Assembly: GCA_001949185.1 (NCBI GenBank)
Contig: BDGG01000013.1
Span: 1,112,036-1,176,035, forward strand
DNA: 64,000 bases
DNA from: Ramazzottius varieornatus
Taxonomy: Eukaryota; Tardigrada; Eutardigrada; Parachela; Ramazzottiidae
Direction: 5' to 3'
A model generated the notes under the pieces. The model was not told the origin of the DNA. It worked only from the letters and a program-made list of their open reading frames with translations, and ran no database searches. Both the position numbers and the translations under genes were made by a program. Positions 45,201 through 57,065 of this stretch are shown here, in pieces. Position 1 is the stretch's first letter; every line of letters begins with the position of its first letter.

Positions 45201-48200
45201 GGCACGCTGTATGTAGGTGCCCGACACACATACATACAGTAACGAAAATCACAAGACAAGTTCCACCCTACCGCGAACCAGCTCATAGAACCAGCGCTGT
45301 ATGCAGGTGCCTGATGTCGACACAATAGATAACGATCGTATAACACTATAACTACAAGTCTAGAAACGTTACGTACGAAAGAAAATGCAGATCGGATATT
45401 TCTTTCATGCACAGCCAGCAGAAATCAGCGCCACAGATGGTGCACGTCATGTGGTTGCAGGAGCCGTCGTCCATCTTGGCAATGAGAGCTCTGCAGCGTG
45501 GACAAGGCTTGATCTTTCCCAGGAGCGAAGACGGGGCTGCCGAGAAAAGCGCGTTGCCTGCTACCCGTCGAAAGGTCACAGCACCCACCGCAGCCGCCGT
45601 CGCCATGTTCAGTCCGAAGCGTTGAGCACGGGCTTCGTCGCATGTGGAGACGGGATGCCACATTCCGGCACAGTGGTAGCAGAATGCCGTCCCGCATTCT
45701 TCCCGCTCGCAGACCAGACGCGGACATTCGGCACAACCTGCTGCAATCACGGCGTATCTGTAAAGAGGAAGAACAGAGATTTCGTAGTTGAGAACAACAC
45801 GATTCGGGCCATCCTACACAGCAGGTAACTTGAAGAAATCAAATGCTGTGCCCAGATGCAAGATACGTAAAAAAGGGTTAAATTCACGGAACTGCATACA
45901 GTGCGACCGGAAAAATTCATCACGTGAAGTATGCACGTGCAAGATACACACGCTAGTCACGCACCAGCATGCAATACGCAACCGAAAACTTAGTGAGCTA
46001 ATCAGAACCTAAATAATCTTGATACGATTTCGACCCTCCGGTCGAAGCTAATGTTAAATGTATCAAGTCGTTTTCGCGTCTAAGGGATCGTTCATTTATT
46101 ACGTAAGACACGGTAAAATGAATGGTTCAAAGCGGCATACATTTAATTTCCTTTGCGGGGTGGGTGGGGTAGGTATCTTTGATCTTTCTTACGTAATAAG
46201 TGAACGATCCCTAAGTTAATTTTGATATGATATACTAGCCTTATATGTTGACATATTTTTCTATGTGGGCCATTTTATGGGCCATTTTGTACCTAATTTA
46301 ATGCTGATCTAAAGTTTTTCTCGGGAGTCATCTAGTAACTGTCAGTATAATATATTAGATGAGAAAAGCATCTAATGTTGATATAATATTGGTACCGTAT
46401 ATACCAAGATCAGTAGAAGAAATCACAACATCATGTATGCAGATTCGAGATAGAAAACGTGCACAAGCCTCAAGGCGCGCAATGCGTGTTATACATCACA
46501 AACCAGGGTTCAACGCACGCTGCGCCCGACATGGGCATCAGTACGCAGGTGAACTCAACGAAAATCGATTACTTATGAACGGGAAAGATCGATAAGCAAG
46601 CATTGTCGCCCTATTTTTACAACGATTATCAACTCAGTGTCCTGTTAATGATGGACTTTTACCCCTTTACATACCCGCAATCAGGTGCCGGGCACCACCG
46701 CGTGTCAACGTCGAAGGCTAGGACGCGACGAATCATAAACTGCTCGTACTTTTGCAGCATGACTGGATCATTGAGGACTGCCTGAACATCGTTAGGGTGT
46801 AATGGAGCATCACATTCGGGACAAGTTAAATCCACCTGTAACCAGAATCAAGAACAAAGTCAAGCATGGAAAGTGGAAACAAAAAGATCCCCTCCCATAA
46901 TCATCCACCCCATTGCATTTGTTTCAGCAAGAAAAGGGCCAACATCATCTGAATTCAATTCCCTATTGGATACAGCTTCATTTGACCAACTAATTGCCAC
47001 TTTCGAGCTGACACGCCAGAACGAATATGTGTCTTCATTTGGCGGCTCGTAAAGCAACCTCGGTAAAGCTGTTCTCAGAAGTGGCGCACGGTTTCATTGT
47101 GAATAGCTGGAAGCGTCGCCACTTAGAAAAACAATCCTGCCCAGTCTAAAAACGGAACGATTTCTTCTAGGTGATTAGCGAGATTACAATTCAATATATG
47201 GTATTCTGTCTGTTTCTTCTTCTTGCTGTACTACCTAGAAAGAAAGCAGACAGATCGGTTAGACTCACCCGGCTTTCGGTAATCTGCACCGTCAGGTACT
47301 GACGATAGCATAGTCGACAAGCGGCGTGTCGACAACGCATGTTCTTGTCCAAGACGGGGAATTCACTGGCAGGGAAGAAGCCGTAGCAGATGCCACAACA
47401 TTTACTACCGACTTCTTCCTGACTAGTTTCACCTAAAGACGCTGCAAAAGAGACTATCGCGACGGTACTCTGGGGCATTTCACGTAGCACTTGGAGGTTG
47501 TTGGGTGATGAGCGTGAAGAGACGGACGAGGCCTTTCGTTCAGCTTTGCGCGACTGGGAACTGTTGGAACGGGCTTTGGTGGTACTGCTGTTGCTGCCAG
47601 AGGAAGGAGGAAGCGACGAGGCGGAAGAGGAAGGTGAGAAGAAGGTCCGGGAGATGAAGTTACGGAGGGAAATGCGGTCTGGCCGCGTCTTGCGCTCTTT
47701 GGACGTCGTCGATGACTGCGCCACGGAAGTCACCGATTTCCGCAGATTATTGTCGGACTGCGAAGACAGCACCCGCTGACTAAGGTTCTTCTGTGACTCC
47801 GACATCCCTGTAAACAAGCAGAGCCTGAGTAAGGTCAGAAGTCACGGTCGAAACTTCAAAGAAAAGTCAAAAATCCCATTCCCCAATCCCCAAACATCAG
47901 ACTCAACCCCACCGCTTGCCATAACTGATGGCAAGCTAAACCGCCGAAATATCCCCCGATTACATAACTAGCAACAACACCGTCTAAGAAGCGATATCTT
48001 TCGCCAGTATGAGGTTCTGAAGTGTCGAGCTCGGTTTCGAGATCAACAAAGCTATACCGGACATGTTTCGTTAAGGAGAAGAAATGTGGGAACTTGTTTA
48101 CCGGACTCCGTGAGGCCACAAAGCGTAGATGTCCCAGGGGTCCGTCCATTCAACACAGGGGTGTGAGGACCATTATCCCCAGACTGCGTCTGGAGATTGT

Positions 48201-48351
48201 TCTCGACGGAGTTGCTGGTTGATCCTCCCGACAGAATCTCCGACTTGCTGGACTTTCGGTCAAAGTTAGTATTGTCGGTGGTCGAAACGGTAAGAGACTT
48301 CTTGCTGGAGCTGCTGGTCGTGCTGGAAGGACGAGTCTTTCGCTTGTTCAT
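42284..48351 (-). CDS. RNF19: RNF19-type RBR E3 ubiquitin-protein ligase
   Basis: Ten exons: 48351-48102, 47807-47269, 46835-46675, 45757-45377, 45048-44777, 44712-44527, 44300-44059, 43997-43777, 43488-43339, 42392-42284; 2511 nt, 836 aa (human RNF19A 838). After a Ser/Thr-rich N-terminus comes RING1 ([32 protein letters not shown]), then the IBR ([37 protein letters not shown]), then RING2 with [20 protein letters not shown] and [20 protein letters not shown]; the Cys of SCNH is the expected catalytic cysteine. Two membrane helices follow the marker [34 protein letters not shown] and the [20 protein letters not shown] segment. It anchors in the ER or vesicle membrane and transfers ubiquitin through a Cys thioester. 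The last exon was chosen by a strong donor (AAAAG/GTAAAG) and pyrimidine tract; without it the protein would stop at 43335. Confidence 0.94.
44346..44467. repeat. Paired dispersed hairpin repeats in RNF19 intron 6
   Basis: Units at 44346-44393 and 44420-44467 with the clearest copy of the linker: AATCTTGTCCAGTTTGTT between them and ACAATCTTGTGTAGTTTGGT after the second. Confidence 0.9.
46081..46214. mobile_element. Short MITE with TAA target-site duplication, RNF19 intron 3
   Basis: GGGATCGTTCATTTATTACG at the left and CGTAATAAGTGAACGATCCC at the right (one mismatch) enclose about 130 bp, flanked on both sides by TAA. A 3-bp TWA duplication is characteristic of PIF/Harbinger elements; family assignment is inference. 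Confidence 0.7.
47074..47126. repeat. Dispersed hairpin repeat in RNF19 intron 2
   Basis: AGAAGTGGCGCACGGTTTC ... CGTCGCCACTTAG, followed by AACAATCCTGCCCAGTCT, the usual spacer motif. Confidence 0.85.
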
Positions 48352-49825
48352 CCTTGCTGCCTCCTGCTGCCGAAGACGGACAGACTTTTACTTCTCGCCT
48401 CTTTCGATGACTGCTCTGGGCATCGGCGGATTAGGAAGACGTGGACTTCATGATGGAGCTGAATGCTGTAGTGCTCGACAATACTACAGGTGGAACACGG
48501 CAGTAAAAAGGTAGGCAAAAGGCTTATAACAACAACAGGAGTGACAAGTTCTTTTGATGCCACAACTCCACAGCATGTTCATAACGGTATTGGGTGTGGC
48601 CTTCTTCCTGCCGAAAATCTAAGTTAAGCCACGTGATGACTTACAGTAATGTTATTGTCTGTACGCCACGTGACTATGCCATCTACTCTGACACCACCAA
48701 CCCGTGCACAAGCTCAACAAGTTTTAAGGCAAAGTCCATTGCACTGTAGTTACGGCATTTTCTGGACGTGCGATCCGGCCAGCAAAAAGTTATCATCTTT
48801 TTCTACGAAGAAGTATCAGATACTCCGCATTTCGCTACCTTCTGTTATGACCAGTTTTCCAGGTTCAACCAGGAGTAGTAGGAGATTTCCAGCCTCGGTT
48901 GAGTGGTGGTCCTCCTTGGCCTGACGTTTCTTGATTTTGGTTCAGCGTGCAACCAGACCTGCCATCAAAGCCTCGTGTATTTTGTTCATGAGTCCCAGGC
49001 TTGTGGTCTTACACATACCGTTAGTACTTCTTGAAAAGGATACGATAGCGAGTAAATAGGATGGTTTGGTCGGCGGTCACTAAGGTTGTTTAAATTTAAT
49101 CAATTTTAATTGTTTCAGTGGAAGTCAAACTTACCCCAAAACCGGCTTTTCGTTACATTGCTGTTCGAGCCGGTGGTGACGAACATGAGGGGAAAGTTCC
49201 TATCCCAAGAGAAAATCAAGAAGCTCGATGAGAAAACTTCCGAGGACCGCCGGTGTAAGATCGTCGATCATCCCGATCCAGAGAACTGTCCGTCATCGGC
49301 ACTGATCAGGTGGTCTGAACCATGTTCCAACACTTCACGGGTGTACTAAATTACCGAAGAGAAAACAATTTCGTTTCTTATTGTTTCCGAGGGTTCCAAG
49401 ACGGTTTCCGCTTTTGCTGTCACCGATGGTAGTCCCGTGCATGCGGTCTCCGCACTGCCTAATAAGGCAGCGCCACCTTCCTTAGATTACCATCGAGATT
49501 TCAACGAGGTGGTCTCTAGTAAGCCTATGGAGTGAGACTCTGAGATGACATTTTGAAAAGACTAGGATGAGCCTAACTTAGGCTCTCAACGACTGATAGC
49601 CTAATGAGACGGAGACGGTTTCTTGAACTTTGAACATAAAAGTGTTACTACTGAAAGATATAGTAACATATAAGATAATGAATATATATAATAAAATATA
49701 ATATAATGAAAGATGTAATATAAGGTAAATATAATAAAGATATAATGAAAGATAATACTATAATGCTATATTATAACTATAGTACACGCATGTGGGGAGG
49801 CACGTGAGGATGGACAAAAATGTGG

Positions 49826-49875
49826 NNNNNNNNNNNNNNNNNNNNNNNNNNNNNNNNNNNNNNNNNNNNNNNNNN
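49826..49875. other. Assembly gap (50 N)
   Basis: Second 50-N run. The flanks GGATGGACAAAAATGTGG and ATCGTCCATCCCCACATT are near inverted copies, so a hairpin probably broke the assembly. Confidence 0.99.
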
Positions 49876-49889
49876 ACATTATCGTCCAT

Positions 49890-50604
49890 CCCCACATTTA
49901 GGGCATATGCTAAAACCAGGGCCTGGACTGGATCGGTGGATCCCTGTATCTGGATTCTGTATCTGGATTTCCCCTGGATCTGTACTCTGTATCTGGACTG
50001 ACGTACATTTTAAAAATTAAAAATACAATATGCAGCCGAAAATTTTCCGAATAATATTCTACAAAAATGGAGTGTTGTCTCTGTACGTAAATTCACATAA
50101 CTACGCAGTAACGGCCACCGATGCAACTCGACCGGCTTATCACGCTCCTAATGTTGAGACCGTGAAGGGCGCCAGTCTGCAACAGAACAACAAAGCTGCA
50201 GGGAGAATTTTTACAGACAATGAAGTGAAGGACCAGCCTTAAATGAGAATCTTTTGGCGCTCACACGATAGCGATATTGCTTCATCAGTGTCTGATGCAC
50301 AAATGCAATAACGGTCGACGTTTTGTTCCTCATTTCCGTCTTTTTGATACTGTTATTTGAAACGTAATCCGACATTTTCGTGAGTGTTATTCTGCCTCTT
50401 GGTCGCCACGTCATCCAGCGGAAATGAGGCCGAAAACGACAGCAGAGAGAAAAAAATTTTTGTCATTCACCTGTCACCTCCGTTTTAAAATATGATAGTC
50501 CAGATACAGAGTACAGATCCAGGCGTAATCCAGATACAGAATCCAGATACAGGGATCCACCGATCCAGTCCAGGCCCTGGTTTTAGCATATGCCCACATT
50601 TAGG
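49890..50604. mobile_element. Inverted-repeat element with CCAGATACAGA subrepeats
   Basis: Arms at 49890-49998 and 50498-50604 are inverted copies (CCCACATTTAGG, TATGCTAAAACCAGGGCCTG, GATCGGTGGATCCCTGTATC). Each arm contains about four TCTGTATCTGGAT-like subrepeats. The 500-bp centre encodes nothing recognisable. Non-autonomous DNA element. Confidence 0.7.
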
Positions 50605-50945
50605 CCAAGCACGTGTACTATACATATTTAGATATAGCAGTCTCACCGGCTTGGTACTCCTTTGTACTCGCACATGATACATCGAACGTCAGTTTTGAAA
50701 GTGTTTGACCTGGACCTTTCAAATGCGGCAGCGGGCTTGACTGCCTCGCTGGACCTCGATGCAACGGAGAAGTCTTTCTGTTCTGATGTACCGTAGTCTT
50801 CTTTTTTTATTCAGGTCAGGAATTGCATACGAAACTCGAAAAGCAAAAAGCAAACGGAAGAACGAAAAACTTTGGCTTCAGTGATATCCAACCCTGTAAT
50901 CACAAGTTAATTCGAGGAACCTCAATCTACGAGTAGACACGTAGT

Positions 50946-53483
50946 TCATGACAGCAGGCTCTTGATCTTCTGTCGGAAGTTCTTTAAGGAAGCACTGGAC
51001 ATGGCGGCCAGTGTGGGTGAGGTATCTGACGACGATGCGGCCGACGAGGAAGAGGTCGTGGGATCGTTGTTCTTGGTCGCATCGACGTAAGCAAGCGCAG
51101 CTGGTCTGTCATTAATTTCGTTTCTGTATAAAAATTCGGCGTCTTCCTCGAAAGACTTGTGGGAATTGGCAGCTTGGAATGCTAATGTCTTCTTGCGCCA
51201 GTTCATAAGCCATTGCTCCTTCAGCCGTCTGTAAAACAACGAAGTTGAAAACAACAGGAGGTCTCACGCGTTCAACAAAGGCTGTGTGACCAATATGGGA
51301 CCTAGGTAAAGAAACTAGGCAGAATCGTTTTTTCAAGTGGTGCTTTCTTCCAGCCAAAAATATGGAAATCATGCGCCACTTGGAAAAAAGTCTGGGCCGT
51401 TGTTTTGAAAAGCGGCGCTCTGTTGCAGTGTTCCTGGCTGTAAAAGTGCACCACTTGGGAAACGGTCTCAGCTCCTGTAGCTCCTATAGTGCCTCGCCTG
51501 GACAAGTCGTCGATATCCACCAGCTTGGAGTCCTGTTCCATATGTAGCTCGTCCCGCTCTTCCAAGAACCGCACTAATCTGTCATTAAGGCCTGTGGAAG
51601 AAAAGCAAGTATGAAATCCCGCGTGCGTGGAAGTTCCATTAGGAGAGCTGTAATGTGCAATCATGCAACTGATCAATTTGACACGCATACTTTCAATTTG
51701 TTCCAGAAGGTCGTTCGTTGTGACTTGCAGATGGGACACGTTCATGTCACCGAGGAATGCTCGATCCAGACGGCTTTTCCCGTGAGGCAGCTTGATCTGC
51801 AAGAGAGTAAACTCAGAAAAAGGAATAATATATTACCCTTGACGAAGGGTGAGTTAGAAAAAGTTTAAGGGAAGGAAAGGCCATACAGGGTGAAGCAATC
51901 TCATTTCCTGGTAAACGTTCGAGATATGCAATGCGTATACTGCAATACCGAATATTCAAATGGAATACGTGTGCAATTTCAGTTTTGGAAATTCTTATTA
52001 AAAGGAATAAGCCAAGAACCTATTTTATTTCGATTTTGAAGATTACCTTGGATGTGATGGGCGTTTTCTTTTGCCGGCGCCTCTGCCTTTGCGACTGGAG
52101 ATGGATCTGTTGATGCGCTATTTGGATCTTTGATTGCATTTTCTGCCTCCATTGGGCTTGTACTTCCTCAAATTGCCCCATAATGAACTTATCGCTTCGC
52201 TGCTTCTGCGACTCCATCTCAAACATGGACTGAGACTTGGGCATAGTGAATGACCCCATCGAATGCTTCGACGCTCCAAAGCCATCCGGAGGCGACCAGA
52301 AGTTATTCCCCAATATCGGCGGACCTTGCGCACTCTTCATCACCTTGTTACTGGTCAGAAGCTTGTCGGTCGATTCAGTCGAAGATCGACCTGAGGATGA
52401 CGAGTTCGGTCGGTTCTTCACAGGCAGATCGTTCAAGAAACATATCTGAAGATCCTTGTTGTTCTGTATGCGCGTCTTCAGACTCGGACGATTTTGTAAT
52501 GGGCGGATGACGAGCTGATCCGCTGGTCGATGTGGGCTAATCTTCCCATTAACATTGACGTAACCTGTGGCTTCATAACGGGAGTCTTTGGAGAAACGTC
52601 GGAATTTTGAGGCAGGGTCGACCTTGTGGAGAGCCACTTTGGTGGTGAACTCGTGGTTGAGATAGAACTCTTTATCGTTGTCGACTTCTTCGGTCGAAGT
52701 GGACTCGTTCTCGGAAGCGGGTTCGATGTTGAGTTCGCCGTCATCGTCGTCTTCTGAGGATGAAGAGGTCTGCAGGAAGCCACTCTTACTTTTGCGCATG
52801 CCGAGACCGTTCTTGGCGTCATCGCTAGCTAATTGACGGCGAATTTCTTCTCGAAGGTTTAAAGTATCCTGTAAAAAACCAAACATTGTTAAACGTATTC
52901 TGAGGGAAAAAAATTGGATAAAGTATTTTAAAGACTGATCGACGTAAAGAAGAATACATGTCTGCAAATGGGAGTGGGCAGATAAATTCGACAAAGTCGT
53001 TCTCCCAAGTGGCTCACGCTATCAGCGGAAAACATGCGCCACTGGAGAAAACATTCTTTCGACGTTTATCCCAAGTGACGCACAGTTTCAATACACTTGG
53101 TGAAAGAGTGCGCCACTTGAGAGAACAATTTTGTCCACTCTGCCTGCTCAGCTCTCCAATATCGAAATCTTTCGTTGACACATTCCGATTTAAAAAAGAA
53201 CTGTTGTTGTAACCGAGCCTCGAACACATCTAATAACTTTAATGGTTGCAACTATACGCCGTGCAGGTCAGCAGTATTTTGCTGACGAAGTCTTACGCTG
53301 CATGTGGCTGGCACTTACGGATAGTCTTGATTGATGTATTGAGGTGCTTTTTCCGGCAAACAGTTCATCTTCAAGTTGTTGCCAGTTGATGACTTCCACT
53401 TCCGATGTCTCGTCCCCATTGCCGTCCGGACAATGCTCCCTTCTGGAGCCGTTATCTTCTCCATTCACCGTACTTTCCATCAT
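50946..53483 (-). CDS. SCHIP1: Schwannomin-interacting protein 1 (SCHIP1)
   Basis: Five exons: 53483-53319, 52868-52047, 51796-51691, 51591-51498, 51228-50946; 1470 nt, 489 aa (human SCHIP1 about 487). Landmarks: VINWQQLEDELFAG in exon 1, DTLNLREEIRRQLASDD opening exon 2, KDLQICFLNDL, then the conserved C-terminal coiled coil KSRLDRAFLGDMNVSHLQVT, NDLLEQIESLNDRLVRFLEE and RDELHMEQDSKLVDIDDL. SCHIP1 binds NF2/merlin and sits in actin- and ankyrin-rich membrane domains; the coiled coil gives homodimers. After the coiled coil there is a further Ser-rich tail ending KIKSLLS. The intron after exon 4 appears to be GC-AG (CCAG then GCGAGG), since only this boundary keeps phase. A 13-residue-upstream Met pair at 53483/53480 leaves the exact start open. 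Introns 1 and 4 carry hairpin repeats. Confidence 0.9.
51334..51460. repeat. Paired dispersed hairpin repeats in SCHIP1 intron 4
   Basis: Two diverged units (51334-51382, 51406-51460), 72 bp start to start. The second keeps CACCACTTGGG on the right only. Confidence 0.75.
53004..53120. repeat. Paired dispersed hairpin repeats in SCHIP1 intron 1
   Basis: Units at 53004-53045 and 53071-53120, then AGAACAATTTTGTCCACTCT, the linker motif. Confidence 0.85.
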
Positions 53484-54599
53484 TCCACAAAGATCCAGAA
53501 TCAGCTTTCTCACAATGGACAATCCAAGTCGGGCACTCAAGAAATGTATAAAGACCGGAATAGGTCGATACAATGTAATGAATGTCTGACATCCACAGAA
53601 GCCTAATGGATTTGAACTATGCCGTAATGGCCATCGTCATAAAGTAGGGCAAGTCGCGCCAGGAGCACCACAACAAGAAGAAATTGAAAGTGACGGCCAT
53701 TTTACACCCATGGTAGACACTATACAACGTTGCCAAATGTCGCACAAGCCTTCCTCAACATGTCGATGGGGGATATTTGAAGAAGCAAAATATCTCTTGT
53801 CCAAATAAAAATTGGGCACAACAGTAAACTTCAAGCTGACGGCATTGCCTGCTTTACATGCATACTCATCTATCTTGGATCCGTTCAATGTACGACTTTC
53901 TCCGCTCTGTGTTGCTCTTGGCTGCCTATACTTCCCTGTGTTCCCACGTCGATAGTGCCTTGTAACGCCTTGCATACAGCACAAGACTGTAACAGTACTC
54001 TCTGGGCGAGAGCCTGTCCGATCATTCGAGCCTTGTATACCCACTCTTCGCTCTCCCTTCCTCCTTGACATCCTATGTTGCCTGATGAATGACGGACTGG
54101 CAATGCCTTCCTACCCTCCAGCTCTAAATCCATCCTCTTATCTGATCCGTGCTGATGAACGGATGAAGGGGATTAGTAGGCTCCGCCAATATTGATACCC
54201 GAAGAAACGAAGAAACGGACCCGGCTCACGTGGCGGAAGACCCACCCGAGAGCCACAAAGCACCTTCACTGCGTGAAACGGTTTTGTTCAGCAAGAAAAT
54301 AGAAATTTGTGTTCGATTGTGTAACTTTTGTTGAAAGATACTTCTTGACCAGATTGCTGAGAAGCTGGAATATTCTGCACCAATATCCACATTGGCGTTT
54401 CGATACAAGATGGTGTGCCGTACGCGGCGGAATCTGCCGGTAGGAGGTGGGAAAGTTCCTCGATTGTGGCGCCACGCTTTAGTACCAGAATTCCTCATGT
54501 GCCCTGTACCACATCGAGTTCAAGGGAAACAAATGTTCGGTTTTTGCGGCATGCTTCTTATACCGTTAATATTACTAGTGGAGCCTTCCAACGAGTTCT
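53484..54599. other. Intergenic region
   Basis: 5' flank of SCHIP1. A minus-strand frame at 54071-53637 is Cys-rich near its end but has no signal peptide, splice support or recognisable family; not called. Confidence 0.35.
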
Positions 54600-55440
54600 C
54601 AAACTTACCCATAGAACTCTTTAGGGCGGTCCAGAAGTGGAATAGATCATCTTAGACAGGGAGCTTTCACCTGGCCATGATTCCTGTAATCCTGTTGTTG
54701 CAAATGCCACGCGTCTTTGCAGTTTACGGTTCGCGCTATCAGTTGAGCAGCCAACCTTCTTTCCTTTGACGGTGTAGGTTATTATCGTAGTTTGCTTATC
54801 CATTGCCACACCTGTAGTTTTAGGTATCTGTACTAACGAAATATCTGTTTTCCGTAAATCGAACTGGGATTCGAAGGCCTGTCGAATGAAGCAGCTTTCC
54901 CGAAAGGCCCGTTACAAACATTATAACCTCCTTATCATTGTAACCTTGAGGCTTCCGAATGCGCTTATGTAGTCTTTGATTTCCATACACAAATGACGTC
55001 GATATTCAGCCTTACACGTGAATCTTCACTAGCCCGTTTCAATCTGCGGGATCCCGCTAATCCTGGAGTATCAGACTTGCAGTAACTTTCCAGCTTTACG
55101 GCAGTGGTCCATGCCAGAGTCAGATTAGCAAGCCGGAAGTGCAAGTTCACGGCACCTGGTTATGGATGGGCGCAAGGACCAATGGTGCGTGGCTGCTGGA
55201 ACTGTCGAAGAATGCGGTAATCAAAAATCTTTGTGCTGATATGGCTAACCGAATCCGGTTATGGAGCATTTCTTGTTGCACAGCTCGTTCAGCCAATCCG
55301 ATACTTGTTGCAATACGTTGGCCAAGAGTAGGAGTTTCGACCTCACGCTTTCTAAACCACCATCGAAAGTATCTTCGATAACCAATGGCCCTTCGAGAAA
55401 GCGGTCACTGAGCTCGATATCTTCAACGTACGAACTGGAT
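54600..55440 (-). pseudogene. Decayed LINE (non-LTR) reverse transcriptase
   Basis: Discontinuous minus-strand frames fit the downstream half of a LINE polymerase in the right order. YVEDIELS (a decayed YADDI) is followed by LLLLANVLQQVSDWLNELCN near 55430-55255. Then comes KLESYCKSDTPGLAGSRRLK near 55110-55040, and RKLQRRVAFATTGLQESW, SLSKMIYS near 54740-54630, the post-RT thumb-like block. Stops and frameshifts break it. Assigned by motif order only. Confidence 0.45.
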
Positions 55441-55529
55441 TGTGCTGTACCTGTGCCCGTCTGCGCGTATGAAATCCAGCATTATTACTTCCGGCTTGCG
55501 GATTCCTTCCCTTTTTAATCCAGAGGGAG

Positions 55530-56001
55530 ACACTTGGCTGTACCGCCACAGGCCATTCTACGATACCTGGCTAGGAAATATGGACTTGGTAAGCTTTCCC
55601 ACGCATCGCGCTATATAACAATCCGTAGCCAATTACTGGTTACGGGATCACTATTTTCACTGGCCAAAACCAAAGAAAGCGAAAAACTGCAGAATTTGAG
55701 CGGAACATTGCTTTGGGAAGTCAGCATCACAACCGAGATATGCCTGCATCTTCATCTACGAAAAAGGTCGCACCCGATCGACTTTGTAAGTACCTAGCTG
55801 CGATGTGAGAAACTGGATCGAAGAAGAACAATATGGGTTACCCATCGATTTATTATCTTATAGGGAGAAGCCAAGAAGCAGTTTGTGGACGAAGTGCTCG
55901 CTTCGAAAATGTGTCTATTCGAGCATTGCAACTCGCTGGAAAACGAGAATCCCTTCCGTCTTGGGGACAGCATAACGTACAGTGATTTCGCCCTGTTTGC
56001 G
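55530..56001 (+). pseudogene. Glutathione S-transferase-like exon fragments
   Basis: Three candidate exons: 55530-55588 reads VPPQAILRYLARKYGL, the GST substrate-loop and helix motif (TQS-AILRYLA) with TQS changed. About 55674-55785 is helical filler. 55864-56001 reads FRLGDSITYSDFALFA, the GST C-terminal N-capping box (GD-ITYADF). Phases are compatible, but no N-terminal thioredoxin exon with the catalytic Tyr/Ser and no C-terminal helices are found nearby. So this is probably a relic, or a gene too diverged for me to complete. Confidence 0.4.
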
Positions 56002-57065
56002 GTACCATCCCATTTCCTCTTAATTCTGTCCAACTCTAGCCTATCGGTATAAGCAGTTCCTCGAATTCTCCTGAATTCTCCATCGTCTGGAGAAACAGCG
56101 TAGTCGCTGATACCTGAGATTTTTCTCGCAATTCTCGTAATTGACGCCCAATATAATCCATAATCCTCTTACAATTTAACTAGGTTTCGGCGGCCCAATT
56201 TTGATACGAACGTTCGCCAGTCTAATTGCTGAGGAAACGAGTTTGAAGTTTTGGGACCCCAAGGGCAAAGCTAAACTGTTGATGCAATCTGGCGTAACAG
56301 ACATCGAGGAACACAATGCTGAAGTCCATTTGGCCATCTGACCACTGGTCAGATGACTTTGTCAGAAAACTCTGAAGTGATTCGAAGTTTGGCCTGGCAA
56401 GATTTCGACGTCACTACGACATCATACAGCCCGAATGCGCGTCTGCATCTGTTCGTACAATAAACCTTCATGTCGGGGTACTTCAGCTACTGATCACCCC
56501 TGGATTTTTCGGCAAAATCTTCCTAGAAGGGCGAACATTTTTGTGGAACTTCTATTCGTGGCGAAGTGTGGCGGTTCTACCACGCGATGGCCTTGAGTAT
56601 TTCGAACAATCCAATGTCAAAAACGTGCACTTTGGAAGCAAAAATGTCCATATCAAAATTGGGCCGCCGAAACCCAACAATTGTCTGTAATCCAGTCCGT
56701 TAGATGATAGAGCCAGGCAGTACGTAATTACGCTTAGTACAGTAGACGGATCCGGCAAACGCAATCGCCTGTTCAAAGATGATTATCTGGAAGCAATGTT
56801 CTTTTCTGGATAATAAGGGGCATGCTCCGGCAAAGAGAGTGGCCTTCGTGTCGCCATATCACAGGGACAAATAATAGTTGCGGCCTGATTGCCCACGCTC
56901 TCTATACGTTTTGATAATTAAGTCACGCTATGCTATCTGTTTTCAGCACAGATCCGCTCTTCCGTCTAAACCTCACTTTTACTTGCCTGTGAACTGAACT
57001 TTCCTTGGACCCGAAAATGAAAGCTACGCATTACTCAGTATGATCGCACTCTTGTACTGTTCCCG
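56002..57065. other. Intergenic region with short inverted duplication
   Basis: A plus-strand frame to a TGA at about 56341 opens after TTTAACTAG and reads GFGGPILIRTFASLIAEETS; the family is unknown. A 23-bp piece of it (56184-56206) occurs again inverted at 56651-56673. Confidence 0.3.

Larger units (their letters stand above)
48352..50945. other. Intergenic region with AT-rich tract, gap and inverted repeat
   Basis: 2.6 kb without a supported gene. A very AT-rich tract (about 49660-49785, TATAATATAATGAAAGATA-like) precedes a scaffold gap and an inverted-repeat element. Confidence 0.5.

Noticed and set aside
53637-54071. 144-codon minus-strand Cys-rich ORF
   Set aside because: Cys pattern does not form a Ly6 or other known domain, no signal peptide and no splice support; left uncalled.
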